Positions 1-8,788 of a DNA stretch of 64,000 nucleotides are shown one piece after another; positions within the stretch are counted from its first letter, which is position 1; the number at the start of each line of letters is the position of its first letter. Source of the DNA: an uncultured Pseudomonadota bacterium (GTDB lineage: Bacteria; Pseudomonadota; Gammaproteobacteria; Burkholderiales; SG8-39). The stretch spans positions 99,788-163,787 of the forward strand of contig CAIXPL010000024.1 in the NCBI GenBank assembly GCA_903921325.1. Direction: 5' to 3'. The position numbers and the translations under genes were made by a program. A model generated the notes under the pieces. It was not told the origin of the DNA, made no database searches, and saw only the letters and a list, made by a program, of their open reading frames with translations.

Positions 1-405
1 CACCACGGAGGTGTGACCATCAAAAGCCGCATAGTGCAAAGCGCACCACCCCGGTTGGTTGACTTTCGCGCCGGCTGAAATCAACTGACGGGCAATTTCC
101 AGATGACCGCGCAGCGCGGCAAACATCAGCGCGGTCTCATGATGGGTGTTGCGATAATCGATCCTGGCGCGACGCGCAATCAACAGGCGTGTCACACCGC
201 CGGCACCCTCGCGCGCTGCTACCAGCAGCAGGCTGTCACCCTGGGCATTGACTGAATCCACGTCATAGCCGGCATCGAGCATCTGGCGTACCTGCCCGAC
301 ATCGTCCAGTCGCACTTTGCCAAAGAGATCATCGACCGTGGCGAGCGCGCTGCCGGCTGCGATCAAAAGCATGCAACCGACCAGCCAGGAGCGCAGATGC
401 ATCAT
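1..405 (-). CDS. Ankyrin-repeat protein, exported (C-terminus outside window)
   Basis: The frame starts at an ATG pair near 405 and runs off the left edge, so only about 135 N-terminal residues are present. It opens with a clear signal peptide (MMHLRSWLVGCMLLIAAGSALA, likely cut after ALA), so the product is probably periplasmic. Ankyrin signatures follow, such as DSVNAQGDSLLLVAAREG and HHETALMFAALRGHLEIAR, each about 33 residues apart. Ankyrin repeats bind protein partners, and no partner is visible. The start codon overlaps the tatD stop as ATGA, so it is translationally coupled as the last visible gene of the mltG-tmk-holB-tatD run. This gene order is usual in Burkholderiales. The identity as an ankyrin protein is secure; its function is unknown. 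Confidence 0.85.
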   Translation of the reverse strand, partial: MMHLRSWLVGCMLLIAAGSALATVDDLFGKVRLDDVGQVRQMLDAGYDVDSVNAQGDSLLLVAAREGAGGVTRLLIARRARIDYRNTHHETALMFAALRGHLEIARQLISAGAKVNQPGWCALHYAAFDGHTSVV

Positions 406-1211
406 GTCCCGAGCGCCGAGAGCGCTGCCCGATCGCGCAACGCGGAGCGCTCGAGCGCGAACAGTTTCAGAAAATTATCGGTCGTGCAGCGTTCGATGTC
501 GGCCGGATCGAGGCCGCGCAATTGCGCCAGATAGTTCGCGGTATGGCGCACGAACGAAGGTTCGTTCACCTTGCCGCGCATCGGCACGGGTGCCAGGTAA
601 GGCGCATCGGTTTCCACCAGCATTCTGTCCAGTGGCACGGCGCGGGCCACCTCGCGCAGGGCCTCGGCATTACGGAACGTCACGATGCCTGAAAAAGAGA
701 TCATGAAACCCAGATCCATCGCCGCCTTGGCCACCTCCAGCGATTCGGTAAAGCAGTGCATGACGCCCCCCACGGTCTGCGCTTTCTCCTCGCGCAGAAT
801 GCGCAGCGTGTCATCGGCTGCGGCACGGGTATGCACGATGAGCGGCTTGCCGACGGCGCGCGCGGCGCGGATATGCCGGCGAAAGCGCTCCTGCTGCCAG
901 CCCATGTCACCACTCACGCGAAAGTAATCAAGGCCGGTCTCGCCGACCGCCACAATGCGCTCCCGGCTGGCCAGTGCGACCAGTTCCTCCACCTGCGGCT
1001 CCGGCACATCCTCATAGTCAGGATGAACGCCGGCCGAGGCCCACAGGTGGCTGTGTGCGAGCGCCAATGCTTCCACGGCCGGGAATGTTTCCAGTGTCAC
1101 TGACACGCACAGCGCCGCGGCGACTCCGGCCTGATCCATGCGATCGAGCACCGCCGGCAACTGTCCGGCCAGATCATCAAAATTCAAATGGCAATGCGAA
1201 TCAACCAACAT
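402..1211 (-). CDS. tatD: TatD family metal-dependent hydrolase (DNase)
   Basis: The 269-residue product is a TIM-barrel metallohydrolase of the TatD family, which have 3'-5' DNase activity in characterised members. The N-terminal metal ligands DSHCHLNF lie at residues 4-11. The glutamate motif AVGETGLDYF, the histidines of LIVHTRAA and VMHCFTES, and the C-terminal aspartate in VETDAPYLAP are all present, so the active site looks intact. The ATG at 1211 is preferred because MLVDSHCHLN is the usual start; a longer frame to 1286 would run into holB. It lies downstream of holB with a 55-bp gap. In many Burkholderia genomes a PilZ gene sits in this gap, and here there is none. Confidence 0.93.
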   Translation of the reverse strand: MLVDSHCHLNFDDLAGQLPAVLDRMDQAGVAAALCVSVTLETFPAVEALALAHSHLWASAGVHPDYEDVPEPQVEELVALASRERIVAVGETGLDYFRVSGDMGWQQERFRRHIRAARAVGKPLIVHTRAAADDTLRILREEKAQTVGGVMHCFTESLEVAKAAMDLGFMISFSGIVTFRNAEALREVARAVPLDRMLVETDAPYLAPVPMRGKVNEPSFVRHTANYLAQLRGLDPADIERCTTDNFLKLFALERSALRDRAALSALGT

Positions 1212-1266
1212 GCGCAATTCGTCCCTCAGCGACAGGCTCTCATTATGACAGTCCGCGGCGAGCCAA

Positions 1267-2340
1267 TCACCGCCGTGCCATGCCAAGCCCCTGCCACTGG
1301 ATCAACAGGTCGTCAATCACCAGGCGCGGATTGAGTGGATGATCGGCCAGTGCCCGGGCGCGGCGCAGTTGCAGTTCAAACTCAAACATGCGCTCGCTGT
1401 CCAGGGCGCTCGCCAGGCGCCCGAGCGCCTCGGCCTGCTTCACAAAAAATCGCGGGGCAAGCGCGTTTCTTGCGGCAATCAGATCGCACATCCATTTGTG
1501 CAGCAGATCGATCACAGACGCAATCGGAAAGGCCGCCAGCCGCGCGCTGAACCGTGCCACATCGAGCGCGGCCCCCGATGGATTGGTGGCGCCTGATGAA
1601 CTGGAGGCGCGCACGGCGCTTGCAGCGAGCTCGGCGAGGACGGCGGCAATCTCTTGCAGCGGTCCCGGGTCGAGCGCCTGCAGCGGCAAGCCGCCCACCA
1701 GTGCGAGGCGCTCGGCGGCCTGCGCCACACCGGCCTGCTCGAGCCAGTGCAGCGCCGCGCTCTGCTCGGGTGCGCGACAAGGCAAACGCTGGCAGCGGCT
1801 GCGTACCGTCGGCAGCAGCTGCGCAGGTCGATGGCTGACCAGAATCAACAGGCTCGCCGGCGGGGGCTCTTCCAGCGTCTTGAGGAGCGCATTGGCGGTG
1901 GCCCGGTTCATCGCCTCGGCAGGCACCACGAGGGCGATTTTCCAGCCTCCCTGGTGGGCTCCGACGCCCATCCAGCGCTGCATGTCGCGAATTTGTTCGA
2001 CCCGGATATCCCGGCTGGGCTTGCGCGCCCGGCTGGGCGCACGCTCAGCGTCCTCGCCGCTGTTCGCCTCCTCGGCCTCAGGTTGAATCACGGAAAAATC
2101 GGGATGGGACTGTGCACGGATCAGTGTGCATGCCCGGCAGACACCACAGGCAAATCCGTCGGCGGACGCATTCAAACATAACAATCCACTTGCGAATTGC
2201 ATTGCAAGCTGTTGTTTACCAATATATTGTGGCCCATGAATCAATAATGCATGGGGAAGCGAGGCACGCCGCGCCTGGAGCTGACGCCAGGGCTCGGCCT
2301 GCCACGGGTAAAGATACTTTTCAAATTCACTATTGTTCAT
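1267..2340 (-). CDS. holB: DNA polymerase III subunit delta prime
   Basis: This encodes 357 residues of the clamp-loader delta' subunit, which helps load the beta sliding clamp. A degenerate P-loop (LLIHGPQYIGKQQLAMQFA) begins near residue 32. A four-cysteine zinc module (CLNASADGFACGVCRAC) follows, and then the family signature RATANALLKTLEEPPP and a sensor-like SHRPAQLLPTVRSRCQ. A loss of canonical Walker A residues is normal for delta', which does not hydrolyse ATP. The stretch near residues 75-95 (EEANSGEDAERAPSRARKPS) is a charged insertion. The ATG at 2340 overlaps the end of tmk by 11 bp, so the two are probably co-translated. Confidence 0.92.
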   Translation of the reverse strand: MNNSEFEKYLYPWQAEPWRQLQARRASLPHALLIHGPQYIGKQQLAMQFASGLLCLNASADGFACGVCRACTLIRAQSHPDFSVIQPEAEEANSGEDAERAPSRARKPSRDIRVEQIRDMQRWMGVGAHQGGWKIALVVPAEAMNRATANALLKTLEEPPPASLLILVSHRPAQLLPTVRSRCQRLPCRAPEQSAALHWLEQAGVAQAAERLALVGGLPLQALDPGPLQEIAAVLAELAASAVRASSSSGATNPSGAALDVARFSARLAAFPIASVIDLLHKWMCDLIAARNALAPRFFVKQAEALGRLASALDSERMFEFELQLRRARALADHPLNPRLVIDDLLIQWQGLGMARR

Positions 2341-2968
2341 TTAAACAATATCTTCGAATGACTTTCTCAACTGAATTCTTTACTTCGTTCGGCGTTTGAT
2401 TGGCATCGATCACGTGCATACGATCCGGATCGTGGCGTGCGCGCGCCTGATATCCCGTGCGCACGCGCTGAAAAAACTCGCCGTCTTCCTTTTCAAAGCG
2501 ATCAAGTTCGAGCGAGGCTTGCTTGCGGCGTGCAAGGCTCACCTCGACCGGAAGGTCAAACAACAAGGTCACGTCAGGTTGCAATTCACCCTGCACCCAG
2601 CGTTCCAGTTCAGCGACTGGCACCACGCCCAAGCCGCGCGCCGCTCCCTGATAGGCGTAAGTTGAGTCGGTGAAGCGATCGCAGACCACCCATTGGCCCG
2701 CCGCAAGCGCGGGCAGAATCACCTGCGCAATGTGCTCGGCCCGCGCCGCAAAAATCAGCAGCGTTTCAGTGGCCAGAGTCATTGAGTGATGCAGCAGCAG
2801 CTCGCGCAAACGCTCGCCGATTTCAGTCCCGCCCGGTTCACGGGTCATCCGAACCACCTTTCCGTGAACCTCCAGGAGCTCGCGCACGGTGCCCAGATGG
2901 GAACTCTTGCCAGCCCCATCGACGCCCTCCAGTGTGATGAATCGTCCACGCGGCTGTGTCATGCTCAC
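2330..2968 (-). CDS. tmk: Thymidylate kinase
   Basis: This is a 212-residue dTMP kinase that makes dTDP for DNA synthesis. The P-loop ITLEGVDGAGKSSHL is near residue 11, the DR motif is in VVCDRFTDSTYAYQGAARG, and the nucleotide-specifying MTREPGGTEIGERLR segment is present. The length is normal for the family. The GTG at 2968 overlaps the mltG stop (GTGA), and an ATG two codons later at 2962 (MTQPRG) is an equally possible start. It lies in the conserved run mltG-tmk-holB-tatD. Confidence 0.95.
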   Translation of the reverse strand: MSMTQPRGRFITLEGVDGAGKSSHLGTVRELLEVHGKVVRMTREPGGTEIGERLRELLLHHSMTLATETLLIFAARAEHIAQVILPALAAGQWVVCDRFTDSTYAYQGAARGLGVVPVAELERWVQGELQPDVTLLFDLPVEVSLARRKQASLELDRFEKEDGEFFQRVRTGYQARARHDPDRMHVIDANQTPNEVKNSVEKVIRRYCLNEQ

Positions 2969-4011
2969 GATCGCCCTTTAGATACTGCCTGGCGGTAGCG
3001 CACCACCGCCCGCTCATGCGCCGCCAGTGTGACTGAAAATTCACTGCTCCCGTCCCCGCGCGCCACAAAGTAGAGGACATTGCTGCGCGCCGGATGTGTC
3101 GCCGCCTGCAGTGCATCGGCACCGGGCATTGCAATGGGCGTCGGCGGCAGCCCCTTGCGGCGATAGGTGTTGAAGGGGGTATCCAATGCCAGATCGCGCT
3201 TGTGCAGGTGTCCATCATAGTCCGCGCCCAACCCGTAGATGACCGCCGGGTCGGTCTGCAGCAGCATGCCGATGCGCAGCCGATTGCTGAGCACGGCGGC
3301 GACCATCGGACGGTCTGCCGGTAGCGCCGACTCCTTTTCCACCAGCGAGGCGAGGATGAGGGTCTGCTGCGGGCTTGCTGTCGCACAGTCAGCCGCGCGT
3401 GAATCCCATGCCTGTGCCAGATGTTTGACCATTTCCTGATGCGCCTGCTGCAGCACCAGAATGTCCTGCGTCCCTTTCGGAACGACATAGGTATCGGGGT
3501 AGAACTGTCCCTCGGGTGCCACGCCGGGCTCGCCAAAGCGGGCCATCAGATCGCGGTCCTCAATCGAGACAAGCACAGGGCGCAGATCGCTGCGATCGAG
3601 CAGTGCCTGACGAATTTGCCGAAATGTCCATCCCTCGATAATGCGCACTTCGGTTGAGACAAACTCGCCGCGCGCGAGACGCGCAATCAGGCCCGACAAG
3701 GTCAGACCGGCATCGATGCGGTAAATGCCTGGACGATAGCTACGCTCTTTGCTGCCAAACCGCATCGCCGCCTCGATCAGCAGCGCAGGCACGCCGACTC
3801 CAGCCAGTCGAATCGATTGCACGATCGAACGCGCCGGTTGTCCAGGCAGGATTTCGAATTCAGCCGAACCGTGGTTCGCCAGCAATGGATGCATGCGCCA
3901 TAGATACGCGAGCAGGAGCGCGAGGACGAGTGTGCCCGCCAGTGTCCAGGCAAGCACTGCACGCAGGATTCGATAGGGGAAGCGCACCGGCGAGGAGAAT
4001 GAAAAAGCCAT
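2965..4011 (-). CDS. mltG: Endolytic murein transglycosylase
   Basis: The 348-residue protein is MltG (YceG), an inner-membrane lytic transglycosylase that cuts nascent glycan strands. One N-terminal membrane helix (about residues 15-37, RAVLAWTLAGTLVLALLLAY) leaves the rest in the periplasm. The catalytic glutamate motif PEGQFYPDTYVVPKG, the LASLVEKESALPADRPMVAA segment, LQTDPAVIYGLG and the C-terminal GLPPTPIAMPG are all present and typical. It is the first gene of the minus-strand cluster. The 42 bp to the divergent ygfZ must hold both promoters. Confidence 0.95.
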   Translation of the reverse strand: MAFSFSSPVRFPYRILRAVLAWTLAGTLVLALLLAYLWRMHPLLANHGSAEFEILPGQPARSIVQSIRLAGVGVPALLIEAAMRFGSKERSYRPGIYRIDAGLTLSGLIARLARGEFVSTEVRIIEGWTFRQIRQALLDRSDLRPVLVSIEDRDLMARFGEPGVAPEGQFYPDTYVVPKGTQDILVLQQAHQEMVKHLAQAWDSRAADCATASPQQTLILASLVEKESALPADRPMVAAVLSNRLRIGMLLQTDPAVIYGLGADYDGHLHKRDLALDTPFNTYRRKGLPPTPIAMPGADALQAATHPARSNVLYFVARGDGSSEFSVTLAAHERAVVRYRQAVSKGRS

Positions 4012-4053
4012 GGACCTATAATAGCCTGTCGCCTCCCCTGCGCTGTTGCCACC

Positions 4054-4971
4054 ATGTCCGCTGTCGCACTCTCCTCACTTGGTGTACTCGGTGCCGAAGG
4101 CCCCGAGGCAGGCACCTTTCTGCAAGCTCAGCTGAGCGCTGACATCCTCGCGCTGGCCGTTGGCGAGGCCTGCCCCGCTGCCTGGTGCAGCGCGACCGGG
4201 CGGGTATTGGCAAGCTTCATCGTGCTGCGAATCGAGCAAGGGTATTTGTTGGTGCTGGATGCGCAGATCGCCGCCGACGTCCAGAAACGCATGTCCCGCT
4301 ATGTGCTGCGCGCAAAGCTCACTCTGCGCGATGTCTCGGCACAGTGGTCACTGTCCGGTTGGGACGAGGCTGGCGCGGGCCCTGCTGACTGCGATCTGTG
4401 GCACAGCAGCCGCGCCGGGCAGACTCGCTGGCTGCGACTGGCCGACCGGCACTGGCTGGGTTTTACCTCAGACGATCGAGCGTCAGATACCCTCAGCGCC
4501 ACGAGCAGCCAGAGCGAGGTGCGCTGGCGACTGGCTGAAATTGCGCAAGGCCGTGCCTGGATCGGCACCGCCACCCAGGATCTGTACACACCGCAAATGA
4601 TCAATCTGGATCTGACCGGTGCGATCAGTTTCACCAAGGGCTGCTACCCCGGCCAGGAAATCGTCGCGCGCACGCACTACCTCGGCAAAGTCAAACGTCG
4701 CATGCTGCGCGTGCGCGCCAACAGCGGGTCGGCGCCGGTACCGGGCAGTGTGCTCGAAGGGTTGGCGGCCGAACCTGAGGGTACGGGTGCGAGCGAATCG
4801 CCCAGGGTCGAGCTTGCGGGCCACATCATCAATGCGGCGTCAATCGCGCAAGGCGGCTGGGAAGGGCTTGCGGTGATGCGCGGCGGCGTGCCAGACGCGG
4901 GCACACGGTTGCGCCTGGCACCTGACGGACCCACTGTAGAGGTAGCCGAACTCCCCTATGTGCTCGAGTAG
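4054..4971 (+). CDS. ygfZ: YgfZ/GcvT-like folate-binding protein
   Basis: The 305-residue product matches YgfZ, a tetrahydrofolate-dependent protein that supports iron-sulfur cluster assembly or repair in some enzymes such as MiaB. The diagnostic motif KGCYPGQEIVARTHYLGK, with its functional cysteine, lies near residue 196. The N-terminal half has the GcvT-like fold pattern (PEAGTFLQAQLSADI, TGRVLASFIVL). It is divergent from mltG, as in other betaproteobacteria, and begins a plus-strand group with the DUF4936 and NRDE genes. Confidence 0.93.
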   Translation: MSAVALSSLGVLGAEGPEAGTFLQAQLSADILALAVGEACPAAWCSATGRVLASFIVLRIEQGYLLVLDAQIAADVQKRMSRYVLRAKLTLRDVSAQWSLSGWDEAGAGPADCDLWHSSRAGQTRWLRLADRHWLGFTSDDRASDTLSATSSQSEVRWRLAEIAQGRAWIGTATQDLYTPQMINLDLTGAISFTKGCYPGQEIVARTHYLGKVKRRMLRVRANSGSAPVPGSVLEGLAAEPEGTGASESPRVELAGHIINAASIAQGGWEGLAVMRGGVPDAGTRLRLAPDGPTVEVAELPYVLE

Positions 4972-4994
4972 CCAGGTAAGGATCGTGACACGCC

Positions 4995-5303
4995 ATGAGT
5001 AGCCTCTATGTCTATTACAAGGTCACGGCGAGCGATGCCGGTGCGGTTTTGATTTGCACCCGGACGCTGCTTGCGCGGGTCGCTCAATTGACCGGCATCG
5101 ACGGACGATTGCTGCGGCGCCAGGAACAGGTGGGCACCTGGATGGAAGTCTATGACCCGGTCGATGATCTGGACGCACTGGAACACGCCATTCAGGCCGC
5201 CTTGCCAGAGAGCGGATTCAGCGCCGCCCTGACAAGTGGCGTGCGGCATAGCGAACGTTTTGTGCCGCTTGAGCCAGCCGATCTTGCTCACCTGAGTCAA
5301 TGA
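4995..5303 (+). CDS. DUF4936 family protein
   Basis: This small 102-residue soluble protein (MSSLYVYYKVTASDAGAV...) resembles the DUF4936 family, whose members sit next to ygfZ in betaproteobacteria. The pattern LLRRQEQVGTWMEVYDPV followed by RHSERFVPL suggests a dimeric alpha/beta-barrel-like fold (inference). Its function is unknown. It starts 23 bp after ygfZ and ends 21 bp before the NRDE gene, so it is probably in the same operon. Confidence 0.8.
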   Translation: MSSLYVYYKVTASDAGAVLICTRTLLARVAQLTGIDGRLLRRQEQVGTWMEVYDPVDDLDALEHAIQAALPESGFSAALTSGVRHSERFVPLEPADLAHLSQ

Positions 5304-5324
5304 GCCAACGGGCCTGATTTTGCG

Positions 5325-6131
5325 ATGTGCCTGATTCTATTTAGCTATCAACCGGGCATACGCAGCACTGACTCGGGTCGATTGATCATCGCGGCCAATC
5401 GCGATGAAGCTTTTCGGCGCCCGACTGATCCGGCAGGCTTCTGGGCTGACGCCCCACGGGTGTTCGCCGGACGTGACCGCAATCATGGCGGCACCTGGTT
5501 GGGGGTGACGCGGCAGGGTCGCTTCGCCGCACTCACCAACTACCGCGAGCCAGGCGTGCACGATCCTGCCGCCCCCTCGCGCGGAGCGCTGGTCAGCGAT
5601 TTTCTGCGAACAGAGATCGCAGCCGCTGACTATTGCCGATTGATCGCGACACGCAACGGGCAATGGAACGGATTCAATCTGCTCGCCTACGATGGCCGCG
5701 AGCTTTGGTATGCAAGTAACCGCGGCTCGCATGCGCAGCCGGTCGCTCCCGGCGTACACGGTCTGTCGAATCACCTGCTGGATACCGCCTGGCCTAAAGT
5801 GCTTGAGGGTCGTGATCGATTGGCGCGCGCGCTGACGGCCAGCGACCAGGCCGGCACTGTTCGCGCGGCGCTATTCCACCTCCTGGATGATCGGACAATT
5901 GCCGCCGACGCTCAGCTCCCCGCCACCGGACTGCCGATCGAGCGCGAGCGCTTGCTCTCCGCCGCGCATATTCTGCCGGTGCAGCCCGACGATCCGACGA
6001 GCGGCTATGGCACCCGCTGTGCCACCGTGGTCTTGATCGACAGCGACACAGTCGACGTGACAGAGCGCGCATTCGACGCCCATGGCAAGGTCCTGGCACA
6101 AAGCCGCGCCTGCTGGCCGATTGCATCCTGA
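5325..6131 (+). CDS. NRDE family protein (TANGO2-like)
   Basis: The 268-residue product is an NRDE-domain (TANGO2/Ser-rich) protein. The N-terminal cysteine (MCLILFSY) and the name-giving motif LIIAANRDEAFRRPT near residue 24 are present, followed by GGTWLGVTRQGRFAALTNYREP. The Cys-2 and NRDE arrangement recalls the N-terminal nucleophile (Ntn) hydrolase fold. The biochemical role is not settled; eukaryotic TANGO2 has been linked to lipid and haem handling. It is likely the last gene of the ygfZ operon. Confidence 0.88.
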   Translation: MCLILFSYQPGIRSTDSGRLIIAANRDEAFRRPTDPAGFWADAPRVFAGRDRNHGGTWLGVTRQGRFAALTNYREPGVHDPAAPSRGALVSDFLRTEIAAADYCRLIATRNGQWNGFNLLAYDGRELWYASNRGSHAQPVAPGVHGLSNHLLDTAWPKVLEGRDRLARALTASDQAGTVRAALFHLLDDRTIAADAQLPATGLPIERERLLSAAHILPVQPDDPTSGYGTRCATVVLIDSDTVDVTERAFDAHGKVLAQSRACWPIAS

Positions 6132-6157
6132 TGACGCCACGTACGATTGGCGCGAAC

Positions 6158-6607
6158 TCAACGCACGCCGGCCCAGCGCATGCGCCGATGCGCAATGCCC
6201 GCTTCCATGAATTCGCTCGAATCGATCACAAACCCGCAACGCGTGTAAAAGCCCATGGCCTGGATTTGTGCGTTCAAGACGATGGCATCCATGCCACGGT
6301 CGCGTGCAGCGGTAATCAAACGCTCAAGCAATGCCCGTCCAATCCCCTGCCCGCGGCAGGCGGGCAAGACAGCCATGCGCCCGATATGTCCGTCAGCCAG
6401 CAAGCGCGCCGTAGCGACAGCGCTCGTCACACGCTGCCCTTTCATCGGAGCGTCGACATACGCAAGGGCATGCAGGCTGAGCGGATCATCGGCATCGATT
6501 TCAAGCTCGGCCGGAACGCCTTGCTCGTCAACAAAGACGGCCGTTCGAATGGCAGTAGCAGCGTCGCAGGCGCGCTCCCAGTCCATGCATTCAATTCGAA
6601 TGTTCAA
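6158..6607 (-). CDS. GNAT family N-acetyltransferase
   Basis: This is a GNAT acetyltransferase of the ElaA/YjcF type. The acetyl-CoA loop IGRMAVLPACRGQGIGRALLERL carries the RxxGxG/A pattern in the middle of the protein, and the C-terminal strand ends with QAMGFYTRCGFV. A TTG at 6607 is chosen as the start because GGAGG lies 7 nt upstream; a GTG at 6628 and an ATG at residue 15 of the longer frame are alternatives. It faces the NRDE gene tail to tail and diverges from mtnA. The substrate is unknown. Confidence 0.85.
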   Translation of the reverse strand: MNIRIECMDWERACDAATAIRTAVFVDEQGVPAELEIDADDPLSLHALAYVDAPMKGQRVTSAVATARLLADGHIGRMAVLPACRGQGIGRALLERLITAARDRGMDAIVLNAQIQAMGFYTRCGFVIDSSEFMEAGIAHRRMRWAGVR

Positions 6608-6641
6608 CCGCAGTCCTCCAGTGACCACGTCATACTAAGCC

Positions 6642-7766
6642 ATGAGCACGATTGAATCCTTGCGCTGGAATGGCGCGCGGCTGGAATTGCTGGATCAGCG
6701 CGAATTGCCGCACCAGCAGATCTACGTGCGCTGCAGCAATGAACACGAGGTCGCCCGCGCCATCACAGACATGGTGATCCGCGGCGCCCCGGCAATCGGC
6801 TGCGCAGCCGCCTACGGCATCGCCCTGGCTGCACTAGACCAGGTGCGGCAGCCCCACCTGCAGATATCCCGGCTGGCGACCACCGATGCCCTGCTGCGCG
6901 CAACTCGCCCTACTGCCGTCAATCTCGCCTGGGCACTCGATCAAATGGCAGCGCAAATTACGCGCTACCGCACGGAAGCCGGCGAACCGGCCGATGTCGG
7001 TGCGGCTCAGGGCCTGGCAAACCGTCTGATCGCGTTTGCCGCACACCTGCACGCGCAAGACATCACGTCCAATCAAATCATGGGGCAACACGGCGCGGCG
7101 CTTATCCCGCGCGGCGCGCGCATTCTCACGCATTGCAACACGGGAGCGCTCGCCACGGCAGGGCACGGTACGGCGCTCGGCGTGGTCCGCTCAACCTGGC
7201 AACAAGGCAACCCCATCCACGTCTGGGTGTGCGAGACCCGTCCGTACTTGCAGGGGGCACGGCTGACTGCCTGGGAGCTGCTCACCGAAGGCATCCCGAT
7301 GCAGCTGATCAGCGACACCATGGCGGGGCACTTCATGCAACGTGGCGAGGTCGATCTGGTCATCGTGGGCGCTGACCGCATCGCCGCCAATGGGGATGTC
7401 GCCAACAAGATCGGCACTTATACCCTCGCGGTGCTCGCAGCGCGTCACCAGATACCGTTCTATGTTGCGGCACCACTGTCCACTTACGATGCCGCCACCG
7501 CGCACGGCGCGGACATTCCGATCGAGGAGCGTGCTGCCCATGAGCTCACCGGCTACCGCGACCAGGTTTGGGCACCGCACGATGTGGCGGTACGCAATCC
7601 GGCGTTTGATGTAACGCCAGCCGAGTTGGTGAGCGCGATCATCACCGAATCAGGTGTTGCTCGCGCACCTTACCGAGACAGCCTCGCCGCGCTTGCCGGC
7701 AACATCACTCCAGACGAATGCCGGTCTGTCGTATCAACTCGCCCCAACGTGCCGACTGCTGCGTGA
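6642..7766 (+). CDS. mtnA: S-methyl-5-thioribose-1-phosphate isomerase
   Basis: The 374-residue product is MtnA, which converts 5-methylthioribose-1-phosphate to the ribulose-1-phosphate form in methionine salvage. It shows the family motifs DMVIRGAPAIGCAAAYG, RILTHCNTGALATAGHGTALG, the catalytic-aspartate segment VDLVIVGADRIAANGDVANKIGTY and PFYVAAPLSTYD. No other mtn genes are in the window. The last 62 bp overlap the end of the convergent Bug gene, an unusually long tail-to-tail overlap in which both C-termini look genuine. Confidence 0.95.
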   Translation: MSTIESLRWNGARLELLDQRELPHQQIYVRCSNEHEVARAITDMVIRGAPAIGCAAAYGIALAALDQVRQPHLQISRLATTDALLRATRPTAVNLAWALDQMAAQITRYRTEAGEPADVGAAQGLANRLIAFAAHLHAQDITSNQIMGQHGAALIPRGARILTHCNTGALATAGHGTALGVVRSTWQQGNPIHVWVCETRPYLQGARLTAWELLTEGIPMQLISDTMAGHFMQRGEVDLVIVGADRIAANGDVANKIGTYTLAVLAARHQIPFYVAAPLSTYDAATAHGADIPIEERAAHELTGYRDQVWAPHDVAVRNPAFDVTPAELVSAIITESGVARAPYRDSLAALAGNITPDECRSVVSTRPNVPTAA

Positions 7767-8703
7767 TATAGGCACCGAACTCCGCTGGCGTCGCGTTCAT
7801 GGGCTCAAGCCCGACTGCGGCCAGCCGCTCGCGCACATCGGTTAAGGTAAGGATGCGCGCCACTTCGCGGTTGAGCCGATCCACGATATCGGCCGGCGTA
7901 CCGGCCGGCGCAACCAGGCCGAGCCAGACGCCGATATTGAAATCGGCCAAGCCGGCTTCCGCAGAAAACACCGGCAGTTGCGGCAACGCCGCCGGTGCCT
8001 TGTCACCCATGGTCGCAAGGGCTCGGAACTTGCCACTCTTCAGATGCGGCACGCTGGAGGTGACGCCATCGATGATAAAGCTCACATCGCCTGACAACAT
8101 CCCCTGCACCGTCGGCGGACTGCCCTTGTAGGGCACCATGACGATGTCAAGACCACTCATCCGCTTGAATTGCTCACCGGCCAGTTGCGTGGTGATGGTT
8201 CCCGCTCCGTAGCTCAATTTGCCTGGCGCCGCGCGCGCCCGCTGAATCAGGTCCTTGATGGAACCTGGCCCCGTCTGCGCGTCGGTCACCACAATGAGCG
8301 GCGACCACAGGGTCAGACTGACCGGGGTAAAGTCGCGCACGGGGTCATACGGAATCTTTGCATACAGGTGCTGATTCATGGTGAGGGTGGAATCGATCGC
8401 AAACAGGAGCGTGTAGCCATCGGCACCTGACTTCGCGACCGCCTCGGCGCCGATGATCGTATTGGCACCCGGCCGATTGTCCACCAGCACCTGCTGGCCC
8501 CAGTTGTCGGTCATCTTCTGGGCGATTACTCGCATGCCGACATCCGAGGGCCCGCCGGCCGGGAACGGTACGATCACCCGAATCGGGCGTGCCGGATAGG
8601 TGGCCGGTGCCCCTTGTGCGGCCGCTTCACCTGCGTAGAGCGGCGCGATCAGTGCAGCAGTCGCAAACAACATCCCTGCCCTGGCCATCCAGTGCCTAGT
8701 CAT
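7705..8703 (-). CDS. Bug-family tricarboxylate transporter substrate-binding protein
   Basis: The 332-residue periplasmic receptor has a signal peptide (AGMLFATAALIAPLYAGEAAAQ) and then the family hallmark RPIRVIVPFPAGGPSDVGMRVIA, which forms part of the anion-binding site. Further typical blocks are VLVDNRPGANTIIGAEAVAKS and MVPYKGSPPTVQGMLSGDV. No TctA/TctB membrane subunits are adjacent, which is usual for Bug genes. It lies just downstream of the dioxygenase genes in the same direction, so the ligand may be a carboxylated aromatic substrate of that enzyme (inference). Confidence 0.93.
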   Translation of the reverse strand: MTRHWMARAGMLFATAALIAPLYAGEAAAQGAPATYPARPIRVIVPFPAGGPSDVGMRVIAQKMTDNWGQQVLVDNRPGANTIIGAEAVAKSGADGYTLLFAIDSTLTMNQHLYAKIPYDPVRDFTPVSLTLWSPLIVVTDAQTGPGSIKDLIQRARAAPGKLSYGAGTITTQLAGEQFKRMSGLDIVMVPYKGSPPTVQGMLSGDVSFIIDGVTSSVPHLKSGKFRALATMGDKAPAALPQLPVFSAEAGLADFNIGVWLGLVAPAGTPADIVDRLNREVARILTLTDVRERLAAVGLEPMNATPAEFGAYITQQSARWGELIRQTGIRLE

Positions 8704-8726
8704 GCGGTCCCCTCCTCAGTTGATCT

Positions 8727-8788
8727 TGTAATGTGCTGCCTGGTCAGAGGCAATCGATGTAATGACCTGCCTGGTCAGAGGCAATAAA
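8727..8788. repeat. 31-bp direct tandem repeat, two copies
   Basis: Copy 1 covers 8727-8757 and copy 2 covers 8758-8788. Both share the core CTGCCTGGTCAGAGGCAAT and differ at only a few places. Copy 2 contains the last codons and stop of the dioxygenase beta gene (minus strand, stop at 8775-8777), so the duplication repeats the end of that gene into the gap before the Bug gene. Confidence 0.9.
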
